Notes under the pieces: generated by a model
Seen by the model: only the letters and a program-made list of their open reading frames with translations
Told to the model about the DNA's origin: nothing
Database searches by the model: none
In this document: one piece after another, positions 9,177 through 18,364 of the stretch
Layout of the letters: each line of letters opens with the position of its first letter
Numbering within the stretch: position 1 is the stretch's first letter
Assembly: GCF_001663175.1 (NCBI RefSeq)
Contig: NZ_CP016033.1
Coordinates: 2,170,001 to 2,234,000, forward strand
Reading direction: 5' to 3'
DNA: 64,000 nucleotides
Source: Erythrobacter neustonensis
GTDB lineage: Bacteria > Pseudomonadota > Alphaproteobacteria > Sphingomonadales > Sphingomonadaceae
Translations under genes and position numbers: made by a program

Positions 9177-10934
9177 CTATGCCGCGCGCGCCGGCAGGTG
9201 CCGGGCGGCGCGGGCCGGGGCGGCCGCGACGCCATCCTCGGCAATGCGGAACGCGGCAAAGGTATCGGCGAGCGCCCGCGCTTCGTGGTTCAGATTCTTG
9301 GTCGCGGCATTGGTCTGTTCGACCATTGCGGCGTTTTGCTGCGTTATCCGGTCCATCGCGCCGATCGTGTCCGACACGTTGCGCAAGGCGATGCTCTGTT
9401 CTGTCACCGCATCGGCGATGCGCGTGACCGCGTCGGTCACATCGCCCACGCGCGCGATGATCGTTTCCAGCGCCGATCCGGTTTCATGCACCAGCGTCAC
9501 CCCGGTCCGGACGTGTTCGCCGACCGCCGCAACGCGTTTCTTGATTTCGCTGGCCGCTTCGGTCGCGCGCATCGACAGCGCGCGCACCTCGCTTGCCACC
9601 ACCGAGAAGCCCTTGCCCGCTTCGCCCGCGCGCGCGGCCTCGACCCCGGCGTTCAGCGCAAGCAGGTTGGTCTGGAAGGCGATATTGTCGATCATCGCGG
9701 TGATGTCGGAAATCTCGCTGCTGGCGGTCTCGATCTGGCCCATCGCCTGGATCGCGCGGCCCACCACCTCGCCGCCGTTGGTCGCCTCCTCGCGCGCGTC
9801 GCGCATCGACGCGCTGACCCCGATCGCCAGCGTGGCATTGGCTTCGATATTGGCCGACAGGTTGGCCATCGTGCTGCTGGAAGTTTGCAGCCGTGCGGCC
9901 TGATCTTCGGAGCGGGCGGCCAGATCGGTCATCGCGTGTTCGATTTCGGCAGAGGTAAGCCCGATCGCGCCGATGCTTTCGTTGACGGTGCCCATCGCGC
10001 TCGCCAGACGCTGCATCGCGACATTAAAATCATCCGCCAGCGACTGGAACGCGGGCGGCATGTCGGTGAGACGTACGGTCAGGTCCGACCGCGCGACCGC
10101 GGCAAGTTGTTCGCCGATCCGCGCGACCGCCTGTTCGCGCTGGGCGACCGCAATCTGGCGCTGCTGCGCCGCGTCGCGGAACACCAGCATCGCCTGCGCC
10201 ATCGCGCCCAGCTCGTCGCTGCGCTCGGTGCCGGGTATGGCGACATCATTGCTGCCGCGCGACAGATCGGTCACCGCGCGGGTGAGGCTTGCGATCGGCT
10301 GCGCGATCGACCGCGACAGGGCGCGCGCCAGCATCAGCGCAAGCCCGATCAGGATCGCCGCGCCAAGACCCAGCGCGATCCACGCGCTGGTGATGACCGC
10401 CGCCTGCCGCGCGCTTTGCGCTGCAATGTCGGCCTGCTTGGCATCGCGGATATCGCGCAAGGGATTGACGGCATCCGACACCAGCACCTTCTTGCCCGCC
10501 GCGCGGATCGCCGCCTGCGCGCGGTCGCGCCCGCCGGCCTTGACCACGGCGACATATTTGTCACCCCAGTCGCGCCGCCATTTCAGCGTTTCGGCGCGGC
10601 TGGTGCGGACCTTTTTCACGAGCGGCGATCCCGCCAGCGCGGTTTCGAGCGTGCGTGATGCGCGGTCGTAATCGTCGCGCCCCTCGTAATAGGATTTGAG
10701 ATAGCTTTCATCGGCGGTGACGAGGAACCCGCGCAGCTGGCTGTTCTGGCGCAGGAGCGACGTTTCGAGCGCGAGCACATCGGCAAGCACTTCCTGGCTG
10801 GCGGTGTTGCGCGCGGTGACCGAGGCGATCATCGCCAGACTGATCGCGCAGGCGATCATCACGCAGGCCGCCACCACATTGAGCACCAGAAAGGCAAAGC
10901 CGAGCCGGCGGGGGATATTCATTCGTTCAAGCAC
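9177..10934 (-). CDS. methyl-accepting chemotaxis protein with periplasmic helical sensor (MCP2)
   Basis: Transmembrane chemoreceptor of 585 residues. TM1 is about 10-35, a periplasmic four-helix sensor of CHASE3-like character spans 36-180 (LRQNSQLRGFLVTADESYLKSY), and TM2 is about 183-207. HAMP and signalling domains follow with tip [19 protein letters not shown]. The GTG start at 10934 is preferred over the ATG at 10922 because GAGAGGAC lies at correct spacing before the GTG. It has no WxxF tail. It follows the TonB receptor gene by 45 bp on the same strand, which suggests co-transcription. Confidence 0.93.
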   Translation of the reverse strand: MLERMNIPRRLGFAFLVLNVVAACVMIACAISLAMIASVTARNTASQEVLADVLALETSLLRQNSQLRGFLVTADESYLKSYYEGRDDYDRASRTLETALAGSPLVKKVRTSRAETLKWRRDWGDKYVAVVKAGGRDRAQAAIRAAGKKVLVSDAVNPLRDIRDAKQADIAAQSARQAAVITSAWIALGLGAAILIGLALMLARALSRSIAQPIASLTRAVTDLSRGSNDVAIPGTERSDELGAMAQAMLVFRDAAQQRQIAVAQREQAVARIGEQLAAVARSDLTVRLTDMPPAFQSLADDFNVAMQRLASAMGTVNESIGAIGLTSAEIEHAMTDLAARSEDQAARLQTSSSTMANLSANIEANATLAIGVSASMRDAREEATNGGEVVGRAIQAMGQIETASSEISDITAMIDNIAFQTNLLALNAGVEAARAGEAGKGFSVVASEVRALSMRATEAASEIKKRVAAVGEHVRTGVTLVHETGSALETIIARVGDVTDAVTRIADAVTEQSIALRNVSDTIGAMDRITQQNAAMVEQTNAATKNLNHEARALADTFAAFRIAEDGVAAAPARAARHLPARAA

Positions 10935-10979
10935 GGGCCGGGGTCCTCTCGTCCATCAGGTCTTGCCGCCGCCGCGCCG

Positions 10980-13493
10980 TCAGAACGCGTAGCGCAGCGA
11001 GGCGGAGACGGTGCGGCCGTTCATGACCTGTGCGTTGGTGAGGCCCGAAGGCGGGATCGCCGGAGCCTGCAACGAAACCACGGCGAGTTCGTCGAAGATG
11101 TTGAAGGCGTTGACCGCAAGCGTCAGGCCGGGGGCAGGGCGGACTTGCACGAAGGGGCTGACGAGGACGTAACCCGGTTGCACCAGCTGGTTGGTGTCCT
11201 GCGCAAAGCTTTCGGTGGTGCCGTTGATCACCGCGCCCAGCGTGACCGCGCCCAAATCGGCCGAAGGACGCGCGAAAAAGGCGAAATCGGGGATATGGCG
11301 CGGGATCAGGCCCTCGAACGCAGGGGCGTTGGCATCCTTGTCGATCCTGGCGCGGGTATAGGTCGCGCCAGTCACCAGGCTGAAGCCGCCGCGCCGCCAT
11401 TCGCCTTCGAATTCGAGGCCCTTGGCGCTGTAGGTGCGGTCGATCTGGGCGACGAAGGCCTGCCCGTTGGCGTCTGCGGTGATCTGCGCATTGCGTTCGT
11501 CGGTCGAGGCCCAGAAGCCGGTCAGGAACAGGCTGAGATCGCCCTTGCGGTATTTGATGCCGGCTTCGGCCTGCTTGACCACCGAGACGAGGATTCCCGG
11601 ATCGCTGGGCCGGCCGGTCAGCGGGTCGAGCGTTTCGGTGCCGATCGCATTTTCGGCGGTCGCGCGGCCGCCGCGGCTGATCCGCGCAAAGGCCGAAAGG
11701 CTATCGGCGAACCGGTAATTCACCCCGGCCGAATAGGAGAGGTAATCATACCCGTAATTGACGGGGGCGGGGCGGGTCAGCGGCAGCACCGGCACGCGGC
11801 TTTCCGCGACCGAGATCTGCCCGTCGCCATTGACATCGACGGCTGCGAACAACGGGCGGCCATCGCCGAAGCCGGGCGCAAAGACCTGGCCCGATACATC
11901 GCCCTTGTCCCAGCGCAGGCTTGCACCGACCGACAGCTTGCCGATCTGGAAATTGACCGAACCATAGGGTGCCAGCACATCGTAATCGACGTCGTAGCGG
12001 TTGTGATAGATGCTGAACGGCAGCCCCACCGCAAAGCCATAGGCGAGCGTTCCGGCATCGGTGACGGGCACGCCGGTGGCGGTGGTAATGTTGACCGGCG
12101 CGCTCAATCCGCCGCCGGCCAAGTCCTGCAAGGTGCTGGTGAAGTTCCAGAACATCCGGATCTGCTGTTTCGCGTTGTAGAGGCCCAGCGTCGTCGTCAG
12201 CTTGCCGCCGCCCATGTCCCACACGCGGCTGGCGCGCAGGTCGTTGGTGGTGTTGTCGAGGCTTTCGAGATCGGCATGCAGCCGCACGGTGAGCGCGAGC
12301 AGCCGCGCATCGGTGATCGTTTGGCCCGTCAGCGGCCCGGCAGCATAATTCAACCGTGCGCCCGGGCCTCCGAACCGGGTGAAGAAGGGCGCAGGTGCGG
12401 TGACGAATGGCGTCGCGTCGTTATAGGCGCCGCTGATATCGGAAAAGCGGAACCGGTTGGTGACGGTAAAGCCCGCGATCTCGAACTGCGCTTCCATTCC
12501 GAAAGCGGCGACCTTTGCAGCGAGCCCGTCGCGCATGTCGATGATGCTGGGCCCGTTGTTGCGGTCGGTCTCGGTATAGGATGCGGTGAGCGGCGAGAGA
12601 TAGGCGCGGTCACGGATGTCGTAGCCGGGCAGAAAACCGATGTCGGGATCGGCATTGGTGCCGCCCACCGTTACCGGCAGCGCACCGTAATTGGGCTGCC
12701 GGTCGTCGAGATACTTGCCATAGAACCGGATATGGCCGCCGGCGAAGTCGCGGGTCAGGTTGGCCTTGATCTGGCCGCCGGAAAATCCATTGAGCCCGAC
12801 TTTGCGCGGTCCTTCGCCCGAACGGTAGAACCCGCCCGCATGGAACCGCCAGCCGCCGCCCAGCGGGCCGCCATAGGCAAAATCGATGCGTTTGAGATCG
12901 TGGCCGACCCCGCTCGACACCTGCAGCACGCCGCCGGCACGTTCGCCGGTGTTGGAGATAAAGTTGATCAATCCCCCGGGTGAATTGGAGGCAAAGGTCG
13001 AGGCCGATCCGCCGCGGATCGCCTGCACCTGCGACAAGGTCAGATCGGCGCGCAGGAACTGGTCGATGCCGGCAAACTGGATATCGCCGAATTCGAGCAC
13101 GGGCAGGCCGTCTTCCTGCAATTGCAGAAATTTCGACCCTTCCGCCGCCAGCGGCAGCCCGCGGATCGTGATCGCGGAATAGCCGTCGATATCCGAGGTT
13201 TCCGAACGGATGCCGGGAATGTTCTGCATGATACCGGCGATCGAGCTGACCGACAATTGCGCCAGATCGGCCTCGTCGAGCACGCTGGCGGAAATCGCGG
13301 TGTCGAGCAGGTCGCGTCCCTTCGCGACGCCGGTGGTGAAGCTTTTGCCGGCGGGCGCGGGCGCAGGCGTGGGCGCTGCGACCGTGTTGCCGGACGCGTC
13401 GGCTTCGCGGTCTTCGGCGTGGGCGTGGGCGTGGGCGGGGACGGCAGCGGCGGTGGCGAGAAGAGCAGCGGTAAAAGCGGTGCAGCGATGCAT
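10980..13493 (-). CDS. TonB-dependent outer-membrane receptor with an EF-hand loop
   Basis: Outer-membrane receptor of 837 residues with signal peptide (about 1-24, cut near PAHAHA), plug domain (about 60-175; SVSSIAGIMQNIPGIRSET, VQAIRGGSAS) and a 22-strand-type barrel ending in the aromatic SASLRYAF. The substrate is unknown. Residues 553-564 read DVNGDGQISVAE, a textbook calcium EF-hand loop inserted in an extracellular loop of the barrel. It precedes chemoreceptor MCP2 by 45 bp on the same strand, so uptake and taxis toward the substrate may be co-regulated (inference). CTAGGG elements lie about 130 bp upstream. Confidence 0.92.
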   Translation of the reverse strand: MHRCTAFTAALLATAAAVPAHAHAHAEDREADASGNTVAAPTPAPAPAGKSFTTGVAKGRDLLDTAISASVLDEADLAQLSVSSIAGIMQNIPGIRSETSDIDGYSAITIRGLPLAAEGSKFLQLQEDGLPVLEFGDIQFAGIDQFLRADLTLSQVQAIRGGSASTFASNSPGGLINFISNTGERAGGVLQVSSGVGHDLKRIDFAYGGPLGGGWRFHAGGFYRSGEGPRKVGLNGFSGGQIKANLTRDFAGGHIRFYGKYLDDRQPNYGALPVTVGGTNADPDIGFLPGYDIRDRAYLSPLTASYTETDRNNGPSIIDMRDGLAAKVAAFGMEAQFEIAGFTVTNRFRFSDISGAYNDATPFVTAPAPFFTRFGGPGARLNYAAGPLTGQTITDARLLALTVRLHADLESLDNTTNDLRASRVWDMGGGKLTTTLGLYNAKQQIRMFWNFTSTLQDLAGGGLSAPVNITTATGVPVTDAGTLAYGFAVGLPFSIYHNRYDVDYDVLAPYGSVNFQIGKLSVGASLRWDKGDVSGQVFAPGFGDGRPLFAAVDVNGDGQISVAESRVPVLPLTRPAPVNYGYDYLSYSAGVNYRFADSLSAFARISRGGRATAENAIGTETLDPLTGRPSDPGILVSVVKQAEAGIKYRKGDLSLFLTGFWASTDERNAQITADANGQAFVAQIDRTYSAKGLEFEGEWRRGGFSLVTGATYTRARIDKDANAPAFEGLIPRHIPDFAFFARPSADLGAVTLGAVINGTTESFAQDTNQLVQPGYVLVSPFVQVRPAPGLTLAVNAFNIFDELAVVSLQAPAIPPSGLTNAQVMNGRTVSASLRYAF

Positions 13494-13702
13494 GTTGGCT
13501 TGGCTCCGATAAGGTCCGGCACGAATGGAATGCTCGCGATAATTCAGCGGGTTTTAAGTCTGACGCCGCCGCCGCCTCGGTAATGATACGGGGACAGGCG
13601 CGGTGCGGGCTCTGCGCGATTTTCCCTAGGCGCGGGGCGCGCAAATATTGTGCTCCCCGTCCCTAAGCGGGGCCGACCCATCGATCATTCGCGGCGGTAT
13701 CT
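13494..13702. promoter_or_regulatory. divergent intergenic region with two CTAGGG-like elements
   Basis: Spacer between the TonB receptor (minus) and the DUF2332 gene (plus). It contains ccctaggcgc at 13624-13633, the same 10 bases as 9161-9170, and a near copy ccctaagcgg at 13661-13670. Both are oriented toward the TonB gene, about 130 and 170 bp before its start. No clear sigma-70 promoter could be fixed by eye. Confidence 0.45.
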
Positions 13703-14806
13703 GTGCCTTTCCTCTCCCACCCTCATGACCCGGCGACACTTCCGGCAAGCGAAGGCCGCGCCGTCCGGCAATTGCGGATCGAAGCGCGTAAGGCGCATGG
13801 TTTCGGCAAGCCGCGCGCCGCCGCGCTGATGGAGGCGCTGGCGCGCGTGCTACCGCGGGCGGCCACCATCTTCGCGATCATCGAGCGCTGGCCGGGCGAT
13901 CTGGCATCCGATGGCGTGATCTTCCGGCTCACCGCCGGACTGCACGATTTTGCCCTGTCCGATCATGGCGGCGTGCTGGGCGCGCTTTACGGCTCCGGCC
14001 CGCTGCCGTCCGATGCGCAGCTCGACCGCGTGCTCGCGCGGGTGCTGGATGAGCGCGCAGCGGCGCTTTCGCGCTGGCTTTCCCACCCCACCCAGACCAA
14101 CGAAGTGGCCCGTGTCGCCGGGCTGGTGGCTGTGTTGGGCGAATTGGCTGCCAGGGACGGATTGCCCTGCGAAGTCCTGGAACTGGGCGCAAGCGCCGGG
14201 CTCAATCTCAATTTTCCCCACTACGCGATCGTAGCTGGCGCCGCGCGGGTGGGACCGGGCGATGCCCGCGTCACGCTCGCCCCCGATTGGCGCGGGCGGG
14301 CCGCGGCGATGGCACCGTGCGATATCATCGGCGCGCGCGGGGTCGATCTGCACCCGCTCGATCCCGCCAACGCGGATGATTGCCGCAGCCTTTCGGCCTA
14401 TCTGTGGCCCGGCGAAGCGGCACGCGCGGCGCGGCTCGTCGCCGCACTGGACGTTGCGCGGTGCCACCCGCCGATGGTCGATAGCGGGCTTGCCAGCGCA
14501 TGGCTGCTGCAACGCTTTGCCGAGCCGCAGGCGCACGGCACGCGCCGCGCGGTGTTTCATTCGATGGTGCTGCAATATGCCAGCGCAGCCGAGCGTGCGG
14601 CGATCGATTTCGCTTTCTCGCTCGCGGGCGCGCGCGCCGAACCCGGCCGCCCGCTGGCGCGGATCAGCCTCGAATGGCGCGCGGATCGCGGCGCGGTCGA
14701 GTTGCGGGTGGCGCAGTGGGACGGCGCCGCGCAGCGCGGCGAAAGCCGGCTTGCCGCATTGTGCCATCCCTATGGCGAATGGATCGAATGGCGCGGGTTG
14801 GGATAG
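13703..14806 (+). CDS. DUF2332 family protein
   Basis: A 367-residue protein matching the DUF2332 family (function unknown). Visible hallmarks are SHPTQTNEVARVAGL, the methyltransferase-like glycine motif CEVLELGASAGLNLNFPHY, RGVDLHPLD and the C-terminal CHPYGEWIEW. The LELGASAGLNL segment suggests a SAM- or nucleotide-binding Rossmann fold, but no substrate is known. The start is GTG at 13703; no strong ribosome site was seen, so the true start could be downstream. It converges on the HD-GYP gene, with only 6 bp between them. Confidence 0.88.
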   Translation: MPFLSHPHDPATLPASEGRAVRQLRIEARKAHGFGKPRAAALMEALARVLPRAATIFAIIERWPGDLASDGVIFRLTAGLHDFALSDHGGVLGALYGSGPLPSDAQLDRVLARVLDERAAALSRWLSHPTQTNEVARVAGLVAVLGELAARDGLPCEVLELGASAGLNLNFPHYAIVAGAARVGPGDARVTLAPDWRGRAAAMAPCDIIGARGVDLHPLDPANADDCRSLSAYLWPGEAARAARLVAALDVARCHPPMVDSGLASAWLLQRFAEPQAHGTRRAVFHSMVLQYASAAERAAIDFAFSLAGARAEPGRPLARISLEWRADRGAVELRVAQWDGAAQRGESRLAALCHPYGEWIEWRGLG

Positions 14807-14812
14807 CCGGGA

Positions 14813-16099
14813 TCAGCCCTGCGCGGCGTTGCGATAGGTGCTCAGGAACACCAGCTCGCGCAGCTGCGCATCCTCGGGCAGGTCAAGCCCGGTCAGATCG
14901 GCGATCCCCATGATCCGTTCGTTGTCATTGCCCTGCGCCAAGGTGATCCGGTGCGGCAGGATGCGCTCGCCGCTACCCAGCGAATAGAACGCCTGCACCA
15001 CGGGTCGCAGCGGGTCCTTGCGGTCCTCATCGATCACCATCGCGACCTTTTGGCTGGCGAGCACCACGAAGGAGCCCACCGGATAAAGTCCGACCGTTTC
15101 GATGAACAGGCGCAGGATTTCCGGATCATAGGCTCCGGGCTCGTCGCGCATCGCCGCAATCGCGGCCGCCGGATCGAGCGCGTGGCTGCGATCGGTGCCG
15201 GTCAGATGAAAGTCGAAACTGTCGCAAATCGCCGCCATGCGCGCGATCAGCGGGATCTTGTCGCCCGCCAGTTGTTGCGGATAACCGCGCCCGTCGATCC
15301 GTTCGTGATGATAGAGGCACGCATCGAGCACCAGTTGCGGCAATCCGCCATCGTTCACCAACGCACGGTGCCCTAGCACGACATGCTGCTGCCACACGGG
15401 CTCGCCCAGATTGCGGTAATCCCCGCCCGGCGGTTCGACCGCATGCGGCAGATAGTTTACCCCGATATCGAGCAGCAGCCCCGCGAGTCCGCAATTGTGA
15501 ATATCGGCCGCGGGCAGTTTCATCCGGTCGGCGAGCGCCACCATCAGCGCGCTGACCGACAGCGCATGGCGGAACACCTGCTCGTTCTTTAGCTTGCAGC
15601 GCATCAGCCCGCTGAAGGCCTGCGGATTGCGCCGGACCGAGGCGAGGATGTCGCTGACCACGGGCTCGACCTTGCGCACGTCGAGCGCGCGGCCAAGGCG
15701 CGCGGCGATGAAGGCGTTGTTGAGCTTATCGCGCGCCTTTTCGGCGATGGTGGCGGCAGCGGCGAGTTCGTCTTCCATCGAGACGCGCCGGTCCGCGGCC
15801 ACCTGCACGGCAACCCGGCGTCTGAGGTTGCGCATGCGCCGTTCGGGGCCGTCATAGGCAGGAGGCTTCGCGCCCGGCACTTCGTAGGCAGCGGCGCTGG
15901 CGGGGTGGGGAACGATATCCCGGCCGCGTTCGGTATCGATCACCACCGCGCTGATGCGGCTCGCCTTGATCGTCGCCAATCGCTCCGCATCGTCGAGCAG
16001 GAACCTGGCCTTCCAGAAGGGATGCTCGAACCAACTGCCTTCGAACTTGTGAACGAACATGCCGAGTTCGAGTTCGGAGACGGCGATCTGCTTCAACAT
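14813..16099 (-). CDS. HD-GYP domain protein with degenerate HD motif
   Basis: Cyclic-di-GMP phosphodiesterase-type protein of 428 residues. A DUF3391-like N domain (MLKQIAVSELELGMFVHKFEG) precedes an HD-GYP domain at about 190-360. HHERIDGRGYP and the downstream Asp are present, but the signature LLHDIGK is LLLDIGV, so the first His metal ligand and the Lys are lost. It may therefore bind rather than cleave cyclic-di-GMP. The ATG at 16099 is chosen because the family N terminus begins there. A CTAGGG element lies 84-89 bp upstream. A link to the motility switch is inferred from position among chemoreceptors. Confidence 0.88.
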   Translation of the reverse strand: MLKQIAVSELELGMFVHKFEGSWFEHPFWKARFLLDDAERLATIKASRISAVVIDTERGRDIVPHPASAAAYEVPGAKPPAYDGPERRMRNLRRRVAVQVAADRRVSMEDELAAAATIAEKARDKLNNAFIAARLGRALDVRKVEPVVSDILASVRRNPQAFSGLMRCKLKNEQVFRHALSVSALMVALADRMKLPAADIHNCGLAGLLLDIGVNYLPHAVEPPGGDYRNLGEPVWQQHVVLGHRALVNDGGLPQLVLDACLYHHERIDGRGYPQQLAGDKIPLIARMAAICDSFDFHLTGTDRSHALDPAAAIAAMRDEPGAYDPEILRLFIETVGLYPVGSFVVLASQKVAMVIDEDRKDPLRPVVQAFYSLGSGERILPHRITLAQGNDNERIMGIADLTGLDLPEDAQLRELVFLSTYRNAAQG

Positions 16100-16182
16100 G
16101 GGGATGGACCTGCTCCCGGGTTCTGCAAGAATACTTAGCGGGCGGAGAATTGGGATTTTCAGCCGCCGGCCTCGGTAAAACT

Positions 16183-16192
16183 CCCTAGCCGG
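16183..16192. promoter_or_regulatory. CTAGGG element upstream of the HD-GYP gene
   Basis: ccctagccgg on the plus strand (CTAGGG core read toward the gene), 84 bp before the ATG at 16099. Same core and orientation as the elements before MCP1, MCP3 and the TonB gene. Confidence 0.4.
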
Positions 16193-16219
16193 GTGGAGAC
16201 GCCGCACACGGCTGGGCCC

Positions 16220-18124
16220 CTAGAATTCGCTCCAGTCGTCGTCGGCGAATGCCGCGGAGGCGGCGGCCGGTTGCCGGGCGAGGTTGCCGCTGACCGGCAG
16301 GCTGGAAGATGCCGCGGGTTTGCAGGGGGCGGGTGTTTTTCGTTTTGGCGCGGGCGCGGGGAGTGGGGCCGGTGCTGGCGCACGGGCTGGAGCGGGGGGG
16401 CTGGCGGCAGGTGCAAGCTGCGCACCGCTGACCCGGAACTGCGCGACCAATTCGCCCAGCCGTGCCGCCTCGGACGAGAGGCTGCGCGTTGCTGCGGTTG
16501 CCTGTTCGACCATCGCCGCGTTCTGCTGCGTCATCCGGTCGATGCTGCCGACCGCCGTATTGACCTGTTCGAGATTGCTCGCCTGCGCCGCGGCGGTTTC
16601 GGCGATCGCGGTCACCTGTCCGGTCACCGCGCCCACCTGCGCGACGATTTCGGCGAGCAGCGTGCCGGTCTCGCCCACCAGGCTCACCCCGTCGCCGACA
16701 TGGCCGGTCGACTTGTCGATCAGCGCCTTGATGTCGCGCGCCGCCTCGGCGCTGCGCTGGGCGAGCGCGCGGACTTCGTTGGCGACCACGGCAAAGCCCT
16801 TGCCCGCCTCGCCCGCGCGGGCGGCCTCGACCCCGGCGTTCAGCGCGAGCAGGTTGGTCTGGAAGGCGATCCCGTCGATCACCGCGATGATCTGGGTGAT
16901 CTCGCGCGCCGATTGCTCGATCGCGCCCATCGCCGCCACCGCCTTGCCCACCACCGCACCGCCTTGCGCGGCGCGTTCGTGGGTTTCGGCGATCGCATGG
17001 CGCGCGGCGCTGGCGTTTTCGGCCGCCTGCCGGGTGAGCCCGACCGTGCTGCCGACCGAGGCTGCGGTTTCCTCAAGGCTCGCGGCCTGCTGTTCGTTGC
17101 GCAGCGCGAGGTCCTCGGAGGCGGCGCGAATCTCGTCCGAGCCCGTGCGCACCCCGCCGACCGTGGCATGCACCGCGCCGATCATCGCCTCGAGCTTGCC
17201 GACCGAGGTGTTGAAGGCGTCCTGCAACCGCTCATGCTCGCCCTTGGGCATCCCGCTGATCCGATAGGTCAGATCGCCCTCGGCCAGACGGTCGAGCGCA
17301 GCGCTCAACGCCTCGACCACCTTGCGCTGTTCGTCGGCGCGCGCCCTGTCGGCTTTGAGCGCCGTGCGGAATGTCTCGATCGCTTCGGTCATCACCCCGA
17401 TCTCGTCGCGGCGGTGACGGGTGAGGATATTGCTGTCGTAATCGCCGCCTGCCATTCGGCGCATCGTCTCGCCCGTTTCCCACACCGGCCACAACAATCC
17501 GCGCCGCACGAACAGATAGGAAAATACGAGCGCCGCACCGAGCAGCCCGGTCGCCACCACTGCGCCGGCCATGATCGCAATTCCCGTCGCGGTGTTTTCC
17601 GCCATCACCGCTTCGGTCAGGCCTTCGCTGGCGCCGACCTGCGCGTAGATATCCTCGCGGTGCCGAGCGTAGATCGCCAGCAGCCGCGCATGCGCTGCCT
17701 GCACCGCGGCCCCGTCGCCGCGCCGCGCCGCCGGGATCAGCCGCGTGTTCACCTGCGCCCAGAAAGCATCGCCGTTTCTGGCCATATCCCGTGCAAGCCC
17801 GACCTTGAGCCCTTCGTCGAGCGTGCTTCGCGCCCATTTGTCCTGCGCGGTGCGATATTCCGTTTCGAGCTTTTCGAGCCGCGCGGTGTTGTCGCCAAGC
17901 GTGGCAGGATGCAGTGCGATCGTGCTGGCATTGGCGAAAGCCTCGACCAGAAATGCGGGTGGCGGCAAGATGTCCGCGCGGAAATCGGACAATTGCTGTT
18001 CCTTGAAATCGAGCGCGCCGCCATTGCGGATATGCGCCACGCCCAGACCGATGCCGAGCACGACCAGCCCGATAAGTATCGCAAGACCAATCGCGCCCAG
18101 CCGCGAGATCCTTTCAATCGTCAT
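16220..18124 (-). CDS. methyl-accepting chemotaxis protein with periplasmic domain (MCP3)
   Basis: Transmembrane chemoreceptor of 634 residues. TM1 is about 10-30, a helical periplasmic sensor covers about 31-190 ([16 protein letters not shown]), and TM2 is about 192-215. HAMP and signalling domains follow, with a Pro/Ala-rich linker and the same DDDWSEF end as MCP1. From about residue 300 the signalling domain is identical to MCP1 by eye over about 275 residues, while the sensor halves are unrelated. This indicates recent duplication or gene conversion. A CTAGGG element lies about 115 bp upstream. Confidence 0.94.
   Translation of the reverse strand: MTIERISRLGAIGLAILIGLVVLGIGLGVAHIRNGGALDFKEQQLSDFRADILPPPAFLVEAFANASTIALHPATLGDNTARLEKLETEYRTAQDKWARSTLDEGLKVGLARDMARNGDAFWAQVNTRLIPAARRGDGAAVQAAHARLLAIYARHREDIYAQVGASEGLTEAVMAENTATGIAIMAGAVVATGLLGAALVFSYLFVRRGLLWPVWETGETMRRMAGGDYDSNILTRHRRDEIGVMTEAIETFRTALKADRARADEQRKVVEALSAALDRLAEGDLTYRISGMPKGEHERLQDAFNTSVGKLEAMIGAVHATVGGVRTGSDEIRAASEDLALRNEQQAASLEETAASVGSTVGLTRQAAENASAARHAIAETHERAAQGGAVVGKAVAAMGAIEQSAREITQIIAVIDGIAFQTNLLALNAGVEAARAGEAGKGFAVVANEVRALAQRSAEAARDIKALIDKSTGHVGDGVSLVGETGTLLAEIVAQVGAVTGQVTAIAETAAAQASNLEQVNTAVGSIDRMTQQNAAMVEQATAATRSLSSEAARLGELVAQFRVSGAQLAPAASPPAPARAPAPAPLPAPAPKRKTPAPCKPAASSSLPVSGNLARQPAAASAAFADDDWSEF
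16401..17236. repeat. near-identical 836-bp repeat, copy 2 (MCP3 signalling domain)
   Basis: Second copy of the repeat at 7776-8611, in the same orientation. Identity drops sharply at both ends: in the Pro/Ala linker on the left and in the region between HAMP segments on the right. This fits gene conversion of the signalling domain rather than duplication of a whole gene. Confidence 0.9.
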
Positions 18125-18364
18125 TGCACGGGTTCCCGATCAAAGCCCGCACAGACAATAGCAAAACGGGCGCATTGCAGGCTGCTGGATAGCGACGGCA
18201 TCGATAAATCCGCGTCGACCGGGGCCTATGCGCAAGCCCCTAGATCCGCAGCGCCAATTTCTTCGCGGATCGCCGCCTAGGGCTAATTGCAACAAACCGC
18301 GCTCGCGGCTGCTGCCCGTCGCCCTGCCGGGCCGCCAGCGCCGCCAAGATGAGGCTGAGCGAAC
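18125..18364. promoter_or_regulatory. divergent promoter region with outward-facing CTAGGG elements
   Basis: Between MCP3 (minus) and the CheB-like gene (plus). ccctagatcc at 18238-18247 faces MCP3, and gcctaggg at 18275-18282 faces the CheB-like gene about 83-90 bp before its ATG. The opposite orientations track the two divergent genes. No sigma-70 boxes were clear by eye. Confidence 0.45.

Noticed and set aside
11145..12983. 612-codon plus-strand frame
   Set aside because: Antisense to the TonB receptor, whose plug and barrel features are certain.
13370..13450. gggcg/gtgggc short tandem runs
   Set aside because: They code for Ala/His/Pro low-complexity residues of the TonB signal region; not a CRISPR or independent repeat.
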